From the NCBI RefSeq assembly GCF_041734735.1, contig NC_134889.1:942001-1006000 (forward strand): a stretch of DNA of 64,000 bases, read 5' to 3'. The first letter of the stretch is position 1. Each line of letters opens with the position of its first letter. Shown piece by piece: positions 1 through 12,312 of the stretch. The notes under the pieces were generated by a model. It was not told the origin of the DNA. It saw only the letters and a program-made list of their open reading frames with translations, and did no database searches. The translations under genes were made by a program, and so were the position numbers. Source of the DNA: Babylonia areolata. Its lineage: Eukaryota > Mollusca > Gastropoda > Neogastropoda > Buccinidae.

Positions 1-310
1 TATGCTGGAGGTACACTGTTACGTTGTGGACGTTATGTATGTTGGATGAACACTGTTACGTTGTGGACGTTATGTATACTGGATGAACACTGTTACGTTG
101 TGGACGTTATGTATGCTGGATGAACACTGTTACGTTGTGGACGTTATGTATGCTGGATGAACACTGTTACGTTGTGGATGTTATGTATACTGGATGAACA
201 CTGTTACGTTGTGGACGTTATGTATACTGGATGAACACTGTTACGTTGTGGATGTTATGTATGCTGGATGAACACTGTTACGTTGGGGATGTTATGTATG
301 CTGGAGGTAC
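1..310. repeat. 37-bp minisatellite, cut by left edge
   Basis: About eight copies of a 37-bp unit (TTGTGGACGTTATGTATGCT followed by GGATGAACACTGTTACG) with C/T and A/G variants. The array starts outside the window. Confidence 0.95.
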
Positions 311-3300
311 ACTCTTATGTTGTGTCTGTCCATAAATGGTGGCCACTCTGTCAACAAGTTCTGGACTGATTTCAGTACTTAATCTGCTGCCTCCTCTGTT
401 TGCTTTTAGTTTATACATCTTTTTGATTTCGTTTTCTGATCTGTCTCTGTGTTTGCATTTACATTTTTGGCCTTGGGCTCCTGACCGTGTGTAGTTTTTG
501 TCTTATGTTTTGTTGACACAGCAGTTAAGAAAGGAGACTAGAGAAGGGAGACAATCACATTCTGACCACTCCAGAGAAGAAAGGCATGCAGTGCTGTGTG
601 TAAACTAGTGTTGGTGTGTTTGGTGTGAAATACATCCAGTAGTTAGTGCCAAAAGCAGAGAGTTGTCAGGGGCAGCTGGGTGGGTGCCTGTTTCCAGGAG
701 TTCCCATGATGATGAATGACAAGCGTGTGGGTGTTAAGATTCCGGCTGGTTGTCTTTCCTTCAGTGAATCATGCTGCCAGGACTGTGTGCTGGGCACAAA
801 GGAGGACTGGTGGGTGGTGGAAATGTCTACACACTCTGCTTCATCCTCAGTGTTTTCACCTTTGGATAGATATGTAGATATAAACAAAAAAATTATATAG
901 ATGTGTGAGTGAGTAATAAATCCAGGCCCAGATATTTTTGTTTAAAGAAAAGAAAAAAAAAGAAGTGGTAGAACCTTAAAATTGAACACTTTGTGTGGGT
1001 GTTGGGGGGGTTAGGAGTGGGGGTGTCGTCAGTGTTGATGTTACACATTTTGGGAGTTGAGCGTGCACAGCAAGCAACAGCTGTCTCGCAGTGAGTTGTG
1101 TTCATCAGGCTCACTACCTGCTCTGACATAGTTTCTGGATTTTCATACATTTTATTTGATGTATGTATCAAGTGATATGCTGATTTTAAGAAATGGATCT
1201 CTGCTTATGGATTCAGCACTGGGTAGGAAAATCCCGTAAGTTTACTTCTGGAACGGTGCAGACTTGTATTCTGATGATGATTGGTCTGCATGGCTGGTGG
1301 AGACCCTTTCTACATTGGTTGGACAAAAGCTGCACCCACTTCGGAGATGGCAGAAGAAAACCATTAAAACATGACAAAAAGTCACTGACAGTGGTAACAG
1401 GTCAATGAGTCAACAAATCCAGCTTTTTTTTTAATGGTTTTATTTCCTTGACAAGACAATTTGTTAGCATTTTGTTTTCTTACAGTTCTTAAGGTCACGA
1501 CTGCTTTGGTATTACGCTGACATACAGTCAGAATGTTTACTGTGTTCATCAGTTTCTGGAAGGCATGTGGCTGATACATATAGTTCATGACAATTGGAAA
1601 AAAGAAAAGAAAAATGCCTTTTCAATGAAACGAGTGTTTTCTTAACACTTATTCCTCTTTAGTTTTCAGAAATACCCAAGACGCTGCTCTACGAAGCAAG
1701 CTGCAGCAGGCAACACACTTCGATCGACCATGTTCGAGCTTGCTTTCTAGGTGTCTTTTAATTTTCTTTCACCTCTATCAATTTCTGAGTGCCAACTGGG
1801 CACTCTTGACAGAAAATGTGCGTGCCCAAGCCAACTTCTTGTAGTATTTGCACCCGCTAAATTGGAACCCTGTCAAGACACTCTTCATCATCAGTTATGG
1901 TGAGGTGGTGGTGATAACACTGCCAACAGAGAACTGTACTGAATCCTAAACTGTAGGCTGTGAAATAACGGTTGGATGTGCATTCACCTCAAAACACACA
2001 CACACAAACATCATCTCTCCCAGTACCCACTACAACAGTAATACAGGTATACACATAACACATTTCACATTCTAAACAGGAAGCTCAAGACCCAACACTT
2101 GAATACAGAAATCATAGATTTTTATAGATAATGAATTACACCATAATTAATATATTCTGGCACACACATATGTAACACATCAACCCCGTAATTGTTTCAT
2201 TAATGACAACACTCAGCATCTCTACAGATGACAATAATGAGTGACATGATGGCTCTGGATAGGTTTCTCACAAGACACCACTTGGACAGACCTTCACACA
2301 CACCATCATCTCTCCCCAAGTCACCAGTCAGGCACTGCCACCTTGGTGAAGTAGTTCTTCACATCAGATCAACATACCTACACACTGACACAGATAATTC
2401 CCTACATCAGAATGATATGGTCCAACATTCTGTAAGGCAAACATTTCAAACAAATATTTCCACCTCATAAACAGCACATTCATATCGTGTAAGATGGAAT
2501 AATGGCAGCACACACTTTCACACCAGACGCAAACTGCCAGCTGTTATTTTCCCTGTCACCAGGTGAGGTGTATCATTTCTGCCCCTGTCTTTTAGGAAGG
2601 GAATGAAATGGAACTGATCTGCAGGACACAGACTGTACACAAACAAAATGCCAGCAACATCCCTGGGAAATAGCTCTCTGTGCACTGAACATCTCTAGAT
2701 CAAAAACAAGCAACACATGCAAATCTTTAGCACAAATCAAAGGACTCCCCAAAAACCAACAAGAACAAATAACGACCAAAGGTAACTGCCATGAGTAAAG
2801 CTAGATGTCATTTTCTCAAAACCAAAAGCAATCCATTTTTTGTTGATTACCTGGTTATAGTCTGATACATTTAAAAAAACCAAACAAATGAAAGCATTAC
2901 TGATGAAATGATGCTAAGGGAACTAAATCTGGTTGTGAACAAATGTCAAGGAAAATCTTACCCTTTTTATCGGACTTTGTAACGAGGACAGAACAAACCT
3001 GTTCTCCGTCTTACATGATCATTTTCTCTTTTTATATATATATATATATATTTTTTTTAACAGCATGTTTGACACACTGAAATGCATTCTGTGCAAACAG
3101 ACTAGGTACTATGAGTTGCTGTGACCCCAAAACAAAGCAGAGAGAAGACGTATACATCGACTACTCGTCCAAAAGCCTTCCCTCTTATACACAAAACAAC
3201 ACTGTCCTTTCGAAGCTTCAACATTTTTGGTAAAACAAAACGATGTATAAAAACTATGAAGAGTTTGCCCAACATTACAAAATGTACTGGAGTAAACACA

Positions 3301-4422
3301 CATATACAGGTATCCAGGGTGGGCTTGACCGAGTTTTTCAATACTGAACAGTGAACTGATGTGTCATGTGCATGTCTAAATAGTGAAACTAAGTAAAATA
3401 AACCGGGGGGGGGGGGGACAAAAAAAGAAAGATGAAAAAAATTGCAAAGTCATTATGGAAATGTGTATTTTATGGAAATTATATGCACGCACTCATGATA
3501 AAGGATCTGCCATCGTAATATATGACTAGTGTTTCATCTGCACACAACGGCAACAATGAACAAACAGAAAAACTTATAATCTATACCTTGAAATTGTAAC
3601 TAGTGTGAAAGCTGTGTATTCCACACCACAATGAATACATGTGTAAACACTGTGTGTGTGTGTGTGTGTGTGAAGGGCAGCAGAAAAAAGCACATATAGA
3701 TCTAAATCATCACCATCACCCATTTTCTTTCATGAAATAAAAACAAGCGCAGAAAAAATCAATGACAGTTTACAGTGCGTAACATGATTAAACAGCACAA
3801 AATTCCATCACTTGCAAACCAACCAGAACAGATGACTTTATACGTAGCACACACCCACCACCACTGCCGCTATTCACAAAGAACCCTTCAGTCCAACAAG
3901 GTCATTTCTGCACTGCAGTCAGCAAAACTCACACAGCTCTCACTAAACACAGCACCTTGACAGAATGAATAACTTATGACAGAACTTAACTAGATAGCCA
4001 CTGAATCATTTTTAAACCCAACATTTAACTTTCAGTATAATTTAACTTTATATACAGTAAGATACAGACCTTAAGTTTTGTTTGAGCAAAGCATTTCAGT
4101 CAGAAAAATGATAGCACCATTCAAGTCAATGAAGATTTTCTATGTCTGGGAGAGTGATGGAATTACAAAAAATTATAAGTATGGAAAGAAAGGTGTGCCC
4201 TTATGTAATGAAAACTAATATAAGCATGGAAAGAACTATGTACCCTTATGTAATGAAAACTAATAATAAGTATGGAAAGAGAACTATGTCCCCTTATGTA
4301 CATGAAAAATAACCTACCATACAGTCTCGAGCTCTTTTCATTTTTGTTGTTGTTGTTTAGTTGTTTCCTTTTCTTTGTGACGGGCACCTCACCTCAAAAC
4401 AGGGGCCAACTTTCTCCATGCT
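311..4422. other. Mostly unique non-coding sequence (3' flank or UTR of ZIP7)
   Basis: No convincing exon on either strand; the open frames are under 95 codons and lack recognisable motifs. It holds only small repeats: a TA run near 3035-3050, a G run near 3404, a GT run near 3650 and three ~54-bp copies at 4165-4300. It may belong to a long ZIP7 3' UTR (see the poly(A) candidate at 1439). Confidence 0.5.
1439..1444 (-). promoter_or_regulatory. Candidate poly(A) signal downstream of ZIP7
   Basis: AATAAA on the minus strand is followed within 10-20 bases by an A-rich run. It is the first canonical hexamer I found downstream of the ZIP7 stop. If used, the 3' UTR would be about 5.6 kb and would include the 68-bp array. 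Non-canonical signals nearer the stop are quite possible. Confidence 0.25.
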
Positions 4423-5783
4423 CTACACTGTAGTGTGGGTGAAGTCCATGATTTCTGTTCACACCACAATGTGTAGGTATGCTTTGTTAGTGACACTGTA
4501 GTGTGGGTGAAGTCCATGATTTCTGTTCACACCACAATGTGTAGGCATGCTTTGTTAGTGACACTGTAGTGTGGGTGAAGTCCATGATTTCTGTTCACAC
4601 CACAATGTGTAGGCATGCTTTGTTAGTGACACTGTTGTGTGGGTGAAGTCCATGATTTCTGTTCACACCACAATGTGTAGGTATGCTTTGTTAGTGACAC
4701 TGTAGTGTGGGTGAAGTCCATGATTTCTGTTCACACCACAATGTGTAGGCATGCTTTGTTAGTGACACTGTTGTGTGGGTGAAGTCCATGATTTCTGTTC
4801 ACACCACAATGTGTAGGTATGCTTTGTTACTGACACTGTAGTGTGGGTGAAGTCCATGATTTCTGTTCACACCACAATGTGTAGGTATGCTTTGTTAGTG
4901 ACACTGTAGTGTGGGTGAAGTCCATGATTTCTGTTCACACCACAATGTGTAGGCATGCTTTGTTAGTGACACTGTTGTGTGGGTGAAGTCCATGATTTCT
5001 GTTCACACCACAATGTGTAGGTATGCTTTGTTAGTGACACTGTAGTGTGGGTGAAGTCCATGATTTCTGTTCACACCACAATGTGTAGGTATGCTTTGTT
5101 AGTGACACTGTAGTGTGGGTGAAGTCCATGATTTCTGTTCACACCACAATGTGTAGGTATGCTTTGTTAGTGACACTGTTGTGTGGGTGAAGTCCATGAT
5201 TTCTGTTCACACCACAATGTGTAGGCATGCTTTGTTAGTGACACTGTTGTGTGGGTGAAGTCCATGATTTCTGTTCACACCACAATGTGTAGGCATGCTT
5301 TGTTAGTGACACTGTAGTGTGGGTGAAGTCCATGATTTCTGTTCACACCACAATGTGTAGGTATGCTTTGTTACTGACACTGTAGTGTGGGTGAAGTCCA
5401 TGATTTCTGTTCACACCACAATGTGTAGGCATGCTTTGTTAGTGACACTGTTGTGTGGGTGAAGTCCATGATTTCTGTTCACACCACAATGTGTAGGCAT
5501 GCTTTGTTAGTGACACTGTAGTGTGGGTGAAGTCCATGATTTCTGTTCACACCACAATGTGTAGGCATGCTTTGTTAGTGACACTGTAGTGTGGGTGAAG
5601 TCCATGATTTCTGTTCACACCACAATGTGTAGGCATGCTTTGTGACACTGTAGTGTGAGTGAAGTCCATGATTTCTGTTCACACCACAATGTGTAGGCAT
5701 GCTTTGTGACACTGTTGTGTGAGTGAAGTCCATGATTTCTGTTCACACAACAATGTGTAGGCATGCTTTGTTAGTGACACTGC
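4423..5783. repeat. 68-bp minisatellite
   Basis: About 20 copies of a 68-bp unit containing ACTGTAGTGTGGGTGAAGTC and CACAATGTGTAGGCATGCTT. Copies differ at a few fixed positions (TAG/TTG, GGCATG/GGTATG, GTTAGTG/GTTACTG). The last two units are shortened. Confidence 0.96.
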
Positions 5784-6260
5784 TGCTGACAAACTTAGTG
5801 ACACACACAGTGACATACACAGCTGCTGACACACACAGTGACTGACACAGCTGCTGACACACACAGTGACATACACAGCTGCTGACACACACAGTGAAAA
5901 GATGTTAAACTAAAGAACGAACAACATACAGCTGCTGACACAGTGACAGACACTGTTGATGAGACAGAACGATCCCTGCATGCACAGTGACGGAGTGTCA
6001 GTGCAGGCCAAAGTACTTGTGACGCCATGGACACACACACAGCACACAACACAGACAGGACAGGGGCCAGAGATGACCAACAATCATCTCTGCCAGAGAC
6101 GACCAACAACAATCTCTGCACAACCAACAACAATCTCTGCCAGAGACGACCAACAACAATCTCTGCCAGAGACGACCAACAACAATCTCTGCACAACCAA
6201 CAACAATCTCTGCCAGAGACGACCAACAACAATCTCTGCACGACCAAAGCCTGTGCCATG
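5784..6260. repeat. Small composite arrays (CTGCTGACACACACAGTGAC; GACCAACAACAATCTCTG)
   Basis: Two short arrays: about five ~20-36-bp units around 5784-5950, and at 6066-6247 an alternation of 26-bp (CCAGAGACGACCAACAACAA...) and 21-bp (CACAACCAACAACAATCTCT...) units. Open frames here are repeat artefacts. Confidence 0.85.
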
Positions 6261-7023
6261 ATCCGTGCAATCCATGTCAGGGTTGGGGGTGACAGCTACA
6301 CACAGCCTACATCACCAGCTTGCAAGTTGGGAAGTTCTCTTCAGTCTCAAGGTGGTGTCAAAGCATGAAGACTGATCAGTTAACACTACACTACACCTGG
6401 TTGAAATGAAACAAGTGAAAAGTGCGAGAGCACACTGCAGACAATCGAAGTTTTACACCTGTAAAATAGGTAAGAACGTCTGGAGACACAAACTACGTGT
6501 AACTTTTATATTGTCCTAATGATGACAGCATGTACACAGGAACGCATGATTTCAAACACCATGTTTTGGTCATGTTATGTGGAGAAAAACACTGAAAAAA
6601 ACCATAATTATGAAAGAAGAAATTAAGTGACATACTTTATACATGGCAAGAGTGACTTAGCCCCTGAAAAGCGGATTCAAATCATATCACAATAATAACG
6701 AGAAAGACTCGGTGCTTCAACTTAAAGTAAACCCTGTCGCTGAATGTCCCCCCACCCTAAAAGACACCCCCAGATAAAACCAACACCACACAAACACAAC
6801 ACTCCTTTGACTCACGCTTCCATCCAAGACCTCCGTGCTAGTCGTCGGTCTACCACTGGTCAACCACCACAGCGGATTTCCCTTTCAAACCAACAGACAA
6901 ACCAACAAATGCCTTTCCTTTCAGCCTGGACCTGACACAGCCATGCACAGAAGACAGACAGCATCACTTGCACTCAGCGACAAGCAGTCGGCCTCACCGG
7001 TACTCCGCGATGAGCTGCCAGCC
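6261..7023 (-). other. SLC39A7: ZIP7 proximal 3' UTR / flank
   Basis: Unique sequence directly downstream of the ZIP7 stop. No further coding motif was seen, nor a canonical AATAAA on the minus strand, so the transcript end is undetermined. Confidence 0.5.
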
Positions 7024-7275
7024 TCACTCGTACTCAGCAATGAGCACCATCATGTAGACCCCGACCAGCAGAGCGACGATCTCCATGACAGACTGCCGCA
7101 CCTTGGCCTCCTCCAGCAGTTCAGGGATGACGGACACTGTGGCGATGTAGATGAATCCCCCCGCAGTGAAGGGTAGGATCCAGGCTGTGGCTGCCACCCC
7201 CACACCCCCTGCCAGCAAGCTGCACAGTGTGCCCAGCATGGCGCCAATCGCCGTGGAGAACTGCAGCATCATCGC
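7024..7275 (-). CDS. SLC39A7: ZIP7 coding exon 3 with stop
   Basis: It holds 83 codons plus TGA and starts in phase 0 after TTTCAG. It encodes [20 protein letters not shown], then [20 protein letters not shown] and a final hydrophobic segment ending MVLIAEYE. Vertebrate ZIP7 ends in the same way with MMVLIAHLE. It therefore supplies TM6-TM8 and the luminal C-terminus. Confidence 0.95.
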   Translation of the reverse strand, partial: AMMLQFSTAIGAMLGTLCSLLAGGVGVAATAWILPFTAGGFIYIATVSVIPELLEEAKVRQSVMEIVALLVGVYMMVLIAEYE

Positions 7276-10200
7276 CTGAAACACAGCAACCAGGGTCAAG
7301 GTCAGGGTCAAGGTCAAGGGGGTGTCAAAGTGGGTATTGATCCATGGACACATACATATATACAGCATATGTATAGATCTATTATATCAATCTATTTATA
7401 AAGACTTTTAACGGTATACATATATGTAAACATATCTATCCATCAATCTATAATAAATCTATACGCTACACCAAATCTGCTTCACAAAGAAAAGGAGTTT
7501 CAAGAAGGCATTAAAACGTGCGCTCATCCCTAATACATAAAAATGCTTCACACACACAAAAAAAGACTGCTTCATACAAAAAAAAAAAAAAAAAGTTTCA
7601 AGAAGGCATCAAAACGTGCACTCATCCCTAATACATATACGCTACACCACACCCACTTCATACACAAAAAATCTGTTTCAAACAGGCATGGAAATGTGGA
7701 GTGATCCATACATATGCGCTTCACTAAATCTGCTTCAGGAAAGAAAGGCGAGGTGGGTTTGCAGATGCCTGAACTAATCCTGACAAATAAAGTGTACAGC
7801 ACTGCATCTTGTGCAGACATCAAAATGTTTCACAGCAGTCATTCACATGCATGCAGAACTGATTCAGTAGGATGAAAGACAACACTTAGATACACATGGA
7901 TATAGAATGCTAGAGAAACCTACACTTAGATACACATGGATATAGAACGCTAGAGAAACCTACACTTAGATACACATGGATATAGAATGCTTGAGAAACC
8001 TACACTTAGATACACATGGATATAGAATGCTAGAGAAACCTACACTTAGATACACATGGATATAGAATGCTAGAGAAACCTACACTTAGATACACATGGA
8101 TATAGAATGATTGAGAAACCTACACTTAGATACACATGGATATAGAATGCTAGAGAAACCTACACTTAGATACACATGGATATAGAATGCTAGAGAAACC
8201 TACACTTAGATACACATGGATATAGAATGCTAGAGAAACCTACACTTAGACACACATGGATATAGAATGCTAGAGAAACCTACACTTAGATACACATGGA
8301 TATAGAATGCTTGAGAAACCTACACTTAGATACACATGGAAACAGAAGGCTTTAGAAACCTACACTTAGACACACATGGATATAGAATGCTAGAGAAACC
8401 TACACTTAGATACACATGGATATAGAATGCTTGAGAAACCTACACTTAGACACACATGGATATAGAAGGCTTGAGAAACCTACACTTATATACACATGGA
8501 AATATAAGGCCTGAGAAACCTACACTTAGATACACATGGAAATAGAATGCTAGAGAAACCTACACTTAGATACACATGGAAATATAAGGCCTGAGAAACC
8601 TACACTTAGATACACATGGAAATATAAGGCCTGAGAAACCTACACTTAGATACACATGGATATAGAAGGCCAGAGAAACCTACACTTAAATACACATGGA
8701 AATAGAATGCTTGAGAAACCTACAATTACATACACATGGAAACAGAAGGCCAGAGAAACCTACACTTAGACACACATGGAAATAGAATGCTTGAGAAACC
8801 TACACTTAGATACACATGGAAATAGAATGCTTGAGAAACCTACACTTAGATACACATGGAAATAGAATGCTTGAGAAACCTACACTTAGATACACATGGA
8901 TATAGAAGGCAACGGCCAGCCCACCTGCTTCTTGGTGCATCCAGACTGCACCAGGATTGCAAAGTCTCCAATCTCGTGAGGAATCTCGTGCAGGAAGATG
9001 GTGATGGTGGTGATGATGCCCAGAGTGTCACCTCCCAGGAAGGACGCTCCAATGGCCAAGCCGTCCGTGAAGTTGTGAGCAAAGTCAGCCGCCAGGTTGA
9101 GGTAGCCAGCAACCTTCATGTCTGACCCATGGCTGTGTTCTGAACATACAGTGTTACAACCTTCATGGCTGTGTTCTGAACATACAGTGTTACAACCTTC
9201 ATGTCTGACCCATGGCTGTGTTCTGTACATACAGTGTTACAACCTTCATGTCTGACCCATGGCTGTGTTCTGTACATACAGTGTTACAACCTTCATGTCT
9301 GACCCATGGCTGTGTTCTGTACATACAGTGTTACAACCTTCATGTCTGACCCATGGCTGTGTTCTGTACATACAGTGTTACAACCTTCATGTCTGACCCA
9401 TGGCTGTGTTCTGTACATACAGTGTTACAACCTTCATGTCTGACCCATGGCTGTGTTCTGTACATACAGTGTTACAACCTTCATGTCTGACCCATGGCTG
9501 TGTTCTGTACATACAGTGTTACAACCTTCATGTCTGACCCATGGCTGTGTTCTGTACATACAGTGTTACAACCCTCATGTCTGACCCATGGCTGTGTTCT
9601 GTACATAGTGTTACAACCCTGTCTGACCCATGGCTGTGTTCTGTACATACAGTGTTACAACCTTCATGTCTGACCCATGGCTGTGTTCTGTACATACAGT
9701 GTTACAACCTTCATGTCTGACCCATGGCTGTGTTCTGTACATACAGTGTTACAACCTTCATGTCTGACCCATGGCTGTGTTCTGTAAATACAGTGTTACA
9801 ACCTTCATGTCTGACCCATGGCTGTGTTCTGTACATACAGTGTTACAACCTTCATGTCTGACCCATGGCTGTGTTCTGTAAATACAGTGTTACAACCTTC
9901 ATGTCTGACCCATGGCTGTGTTCTGTACATACAGTGTTACAACCTTCATGTCTGACCCATGGCTGTGTTCTGTACATAGTGTTACAACCCTCATGTCTGA
10001 CCATTGGCTGTGTTCTGAACATACAGTGTTACAACCCACATGTCTGACCCACGGCTGTGTTCTGAACATACAGTGTTACAACCCTCATGTCTGACCCATG
10101 GCTGTGTTCTGTACATACAGTGTTACAACCTTCCTGTCTGACCCATGGCTGTGTTCTGTACATACAGTGTTACAACCTTCATGTCTGACCCATGGCTGTG

Positions 10201-12276
10201 TTCTGTACATACAGTGTTACAACCCTGTCTGACCCATGGCTGTGTTCTGTACATACAGTGTTACAACCTTCATGTCTGACCCATGGCTGTGTTCTGTAAA
10301 TACAGTGTTACAACCTTCATGTCTGACCCATGGCTGTGTTCTGTACATACAGTGTTACAACCCTGTCTGACCCATGGCTGTGTTCTGTACATACAGTGTT
10401 ACAACCTTCATGTCTGACCCATGGCTGTGTTCTGTACATACAGTGTTACAACCTTCATGTCTGACCCATGGCTGTGTTCTATACATACAGTGTTACAACC
10501 TTCATGTCTGACCCATGGCTGTGTTCTGTACATACAGTGTTACAACCTTCATGTCTGACCCATGGCTGTGTTCTGTACATACAGTGTTACAACCCTCATG
10601 TCTGACCCATGGCTGTGTTCTGTACATACAGTGTTACAACCTTCATGTCTGACCCATGGCTGTGTTCTGTACATAGTGTTACAACCCTCATGTCTGACCC
10701 ATGGCTGTGTTCTGTACATACAGTGTTACAACCCTCATGTCTGACCCATGGCTGTGTTCTGTACATACAGTGTTACAACCTTCATGTCTGACCCATGGCT
10801 GTGTTCTGTACATACAGTGTTACAACCTTCATGTCTGACCCATGGCTGTGTTCTGTACATAGTGTTACAACCTTCATGTCTGACCCATGGCTGTGTTCTG
10901 TACATACAGTGTTACAACCTTCATGTCTGACCCATGGCTGTGTTCTGTACATACAGTGTTACAACCTTCATGTCTGACCCATGGCTGTGTTCTGTACATA
11001 GTGTTACAACCTTCATGTCTGACCCATGGCTGTGTTCTATACATACAGTGTTACAACCCTCATGTCTGACCCATGGCTGTGTTCTGTACATACAGTGTTA
11101 CAACCTTCATCTCTGACCCATGGCTGTGTTCTGTACATAGTGTTACAACCTTCATGTCTGACCCATGGCTGTGTTCTGTACATAGTGTTACAACCTTCAT
11201 GTCTGACCCATGGCTGTGTTCTGTACATACAGTGTTACAACCTTCATGTCTGACCCATGGCTGTGTTCTGTACATACAGTGTTACAACCTTCATGTCTGA
11301 CCCATGGCTGTGTTCTGTACATAGTGTTACAACCTTCATCTCTGACCCATGGCTGTGTTCTGTACATACAGTGTTACAACCCTTATGTCTGGTAGTAATT
11401 AAGTAAGCAGACAGATACAGCCCTGATAATATATATATGTATATATCAATCACGTCAATCAGACAGTAACTGACTAGGCGGACAGATACAGTGATAATAT
11501 ATATGTCTAAATCAATCAATCAATCTGACTAATTGAGTAAGCCGACAGATACAGCCCTGATAACAATTATATAAAGTATATCAATAAATCTTCTCCTTCT
11601 TCATTTGTGGGCTGCAACTCCCACGTTCACTTGTATGTACACGAGTGGGCTTTTACGAGTATGACCTTATTTTTTACCCCACCATGCAGGCAGCCATACT
11701 CCATTTTCAGAGGTGTGCATGCTGGGAAAATTCTTGTTTCCATAACCCACTTAACGTTGACATGGATTACAGGATCTGCTGCTTGCATATATACACACAA
11801 AGGGGGTTCAGTCACAAGGAGATCTGCACACATATTAACCTGGGAGATGAGAAAAATCTCAGCCCTTTTCCCACCAGGCGCTGTTACTGAGATTCAAACC
11901 CGGGACACAACCCTTAACCACTTGGCTATTGTGCCCGTCATCAATCAACCTATCTGACAGTAACTGAGTAAGCAGACAGATACAGCCCTGATACTTGTGA
12001 TTATATATATATATATATATTTTACTGAGTAAGCAGACAGATACAGCCCTGATACTTGTGATTATATATATATATATATATATATATCAGTCAATCAAGC
12101 AGACAGATACAGCCCTGACACTTGTGATAATATATATATATATATTTTATATATATCTATATATATCAAGCAGACAGATACAGCCCTCATACTTGTGATT
12201 ATATATATATCAGTCAAGCAGATACAGCCCTCATACTTGTGATAATATATATCAGTAGATACAGCCCTCATACTTG

Positions 12277-12312
<36 letters not shown>

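Noticed and set aside
646-900. Possible small plus-strand gene (84 codons)
   Set aside because: No recognisable motif, no splice partners, and an equally long frame on the other strand.
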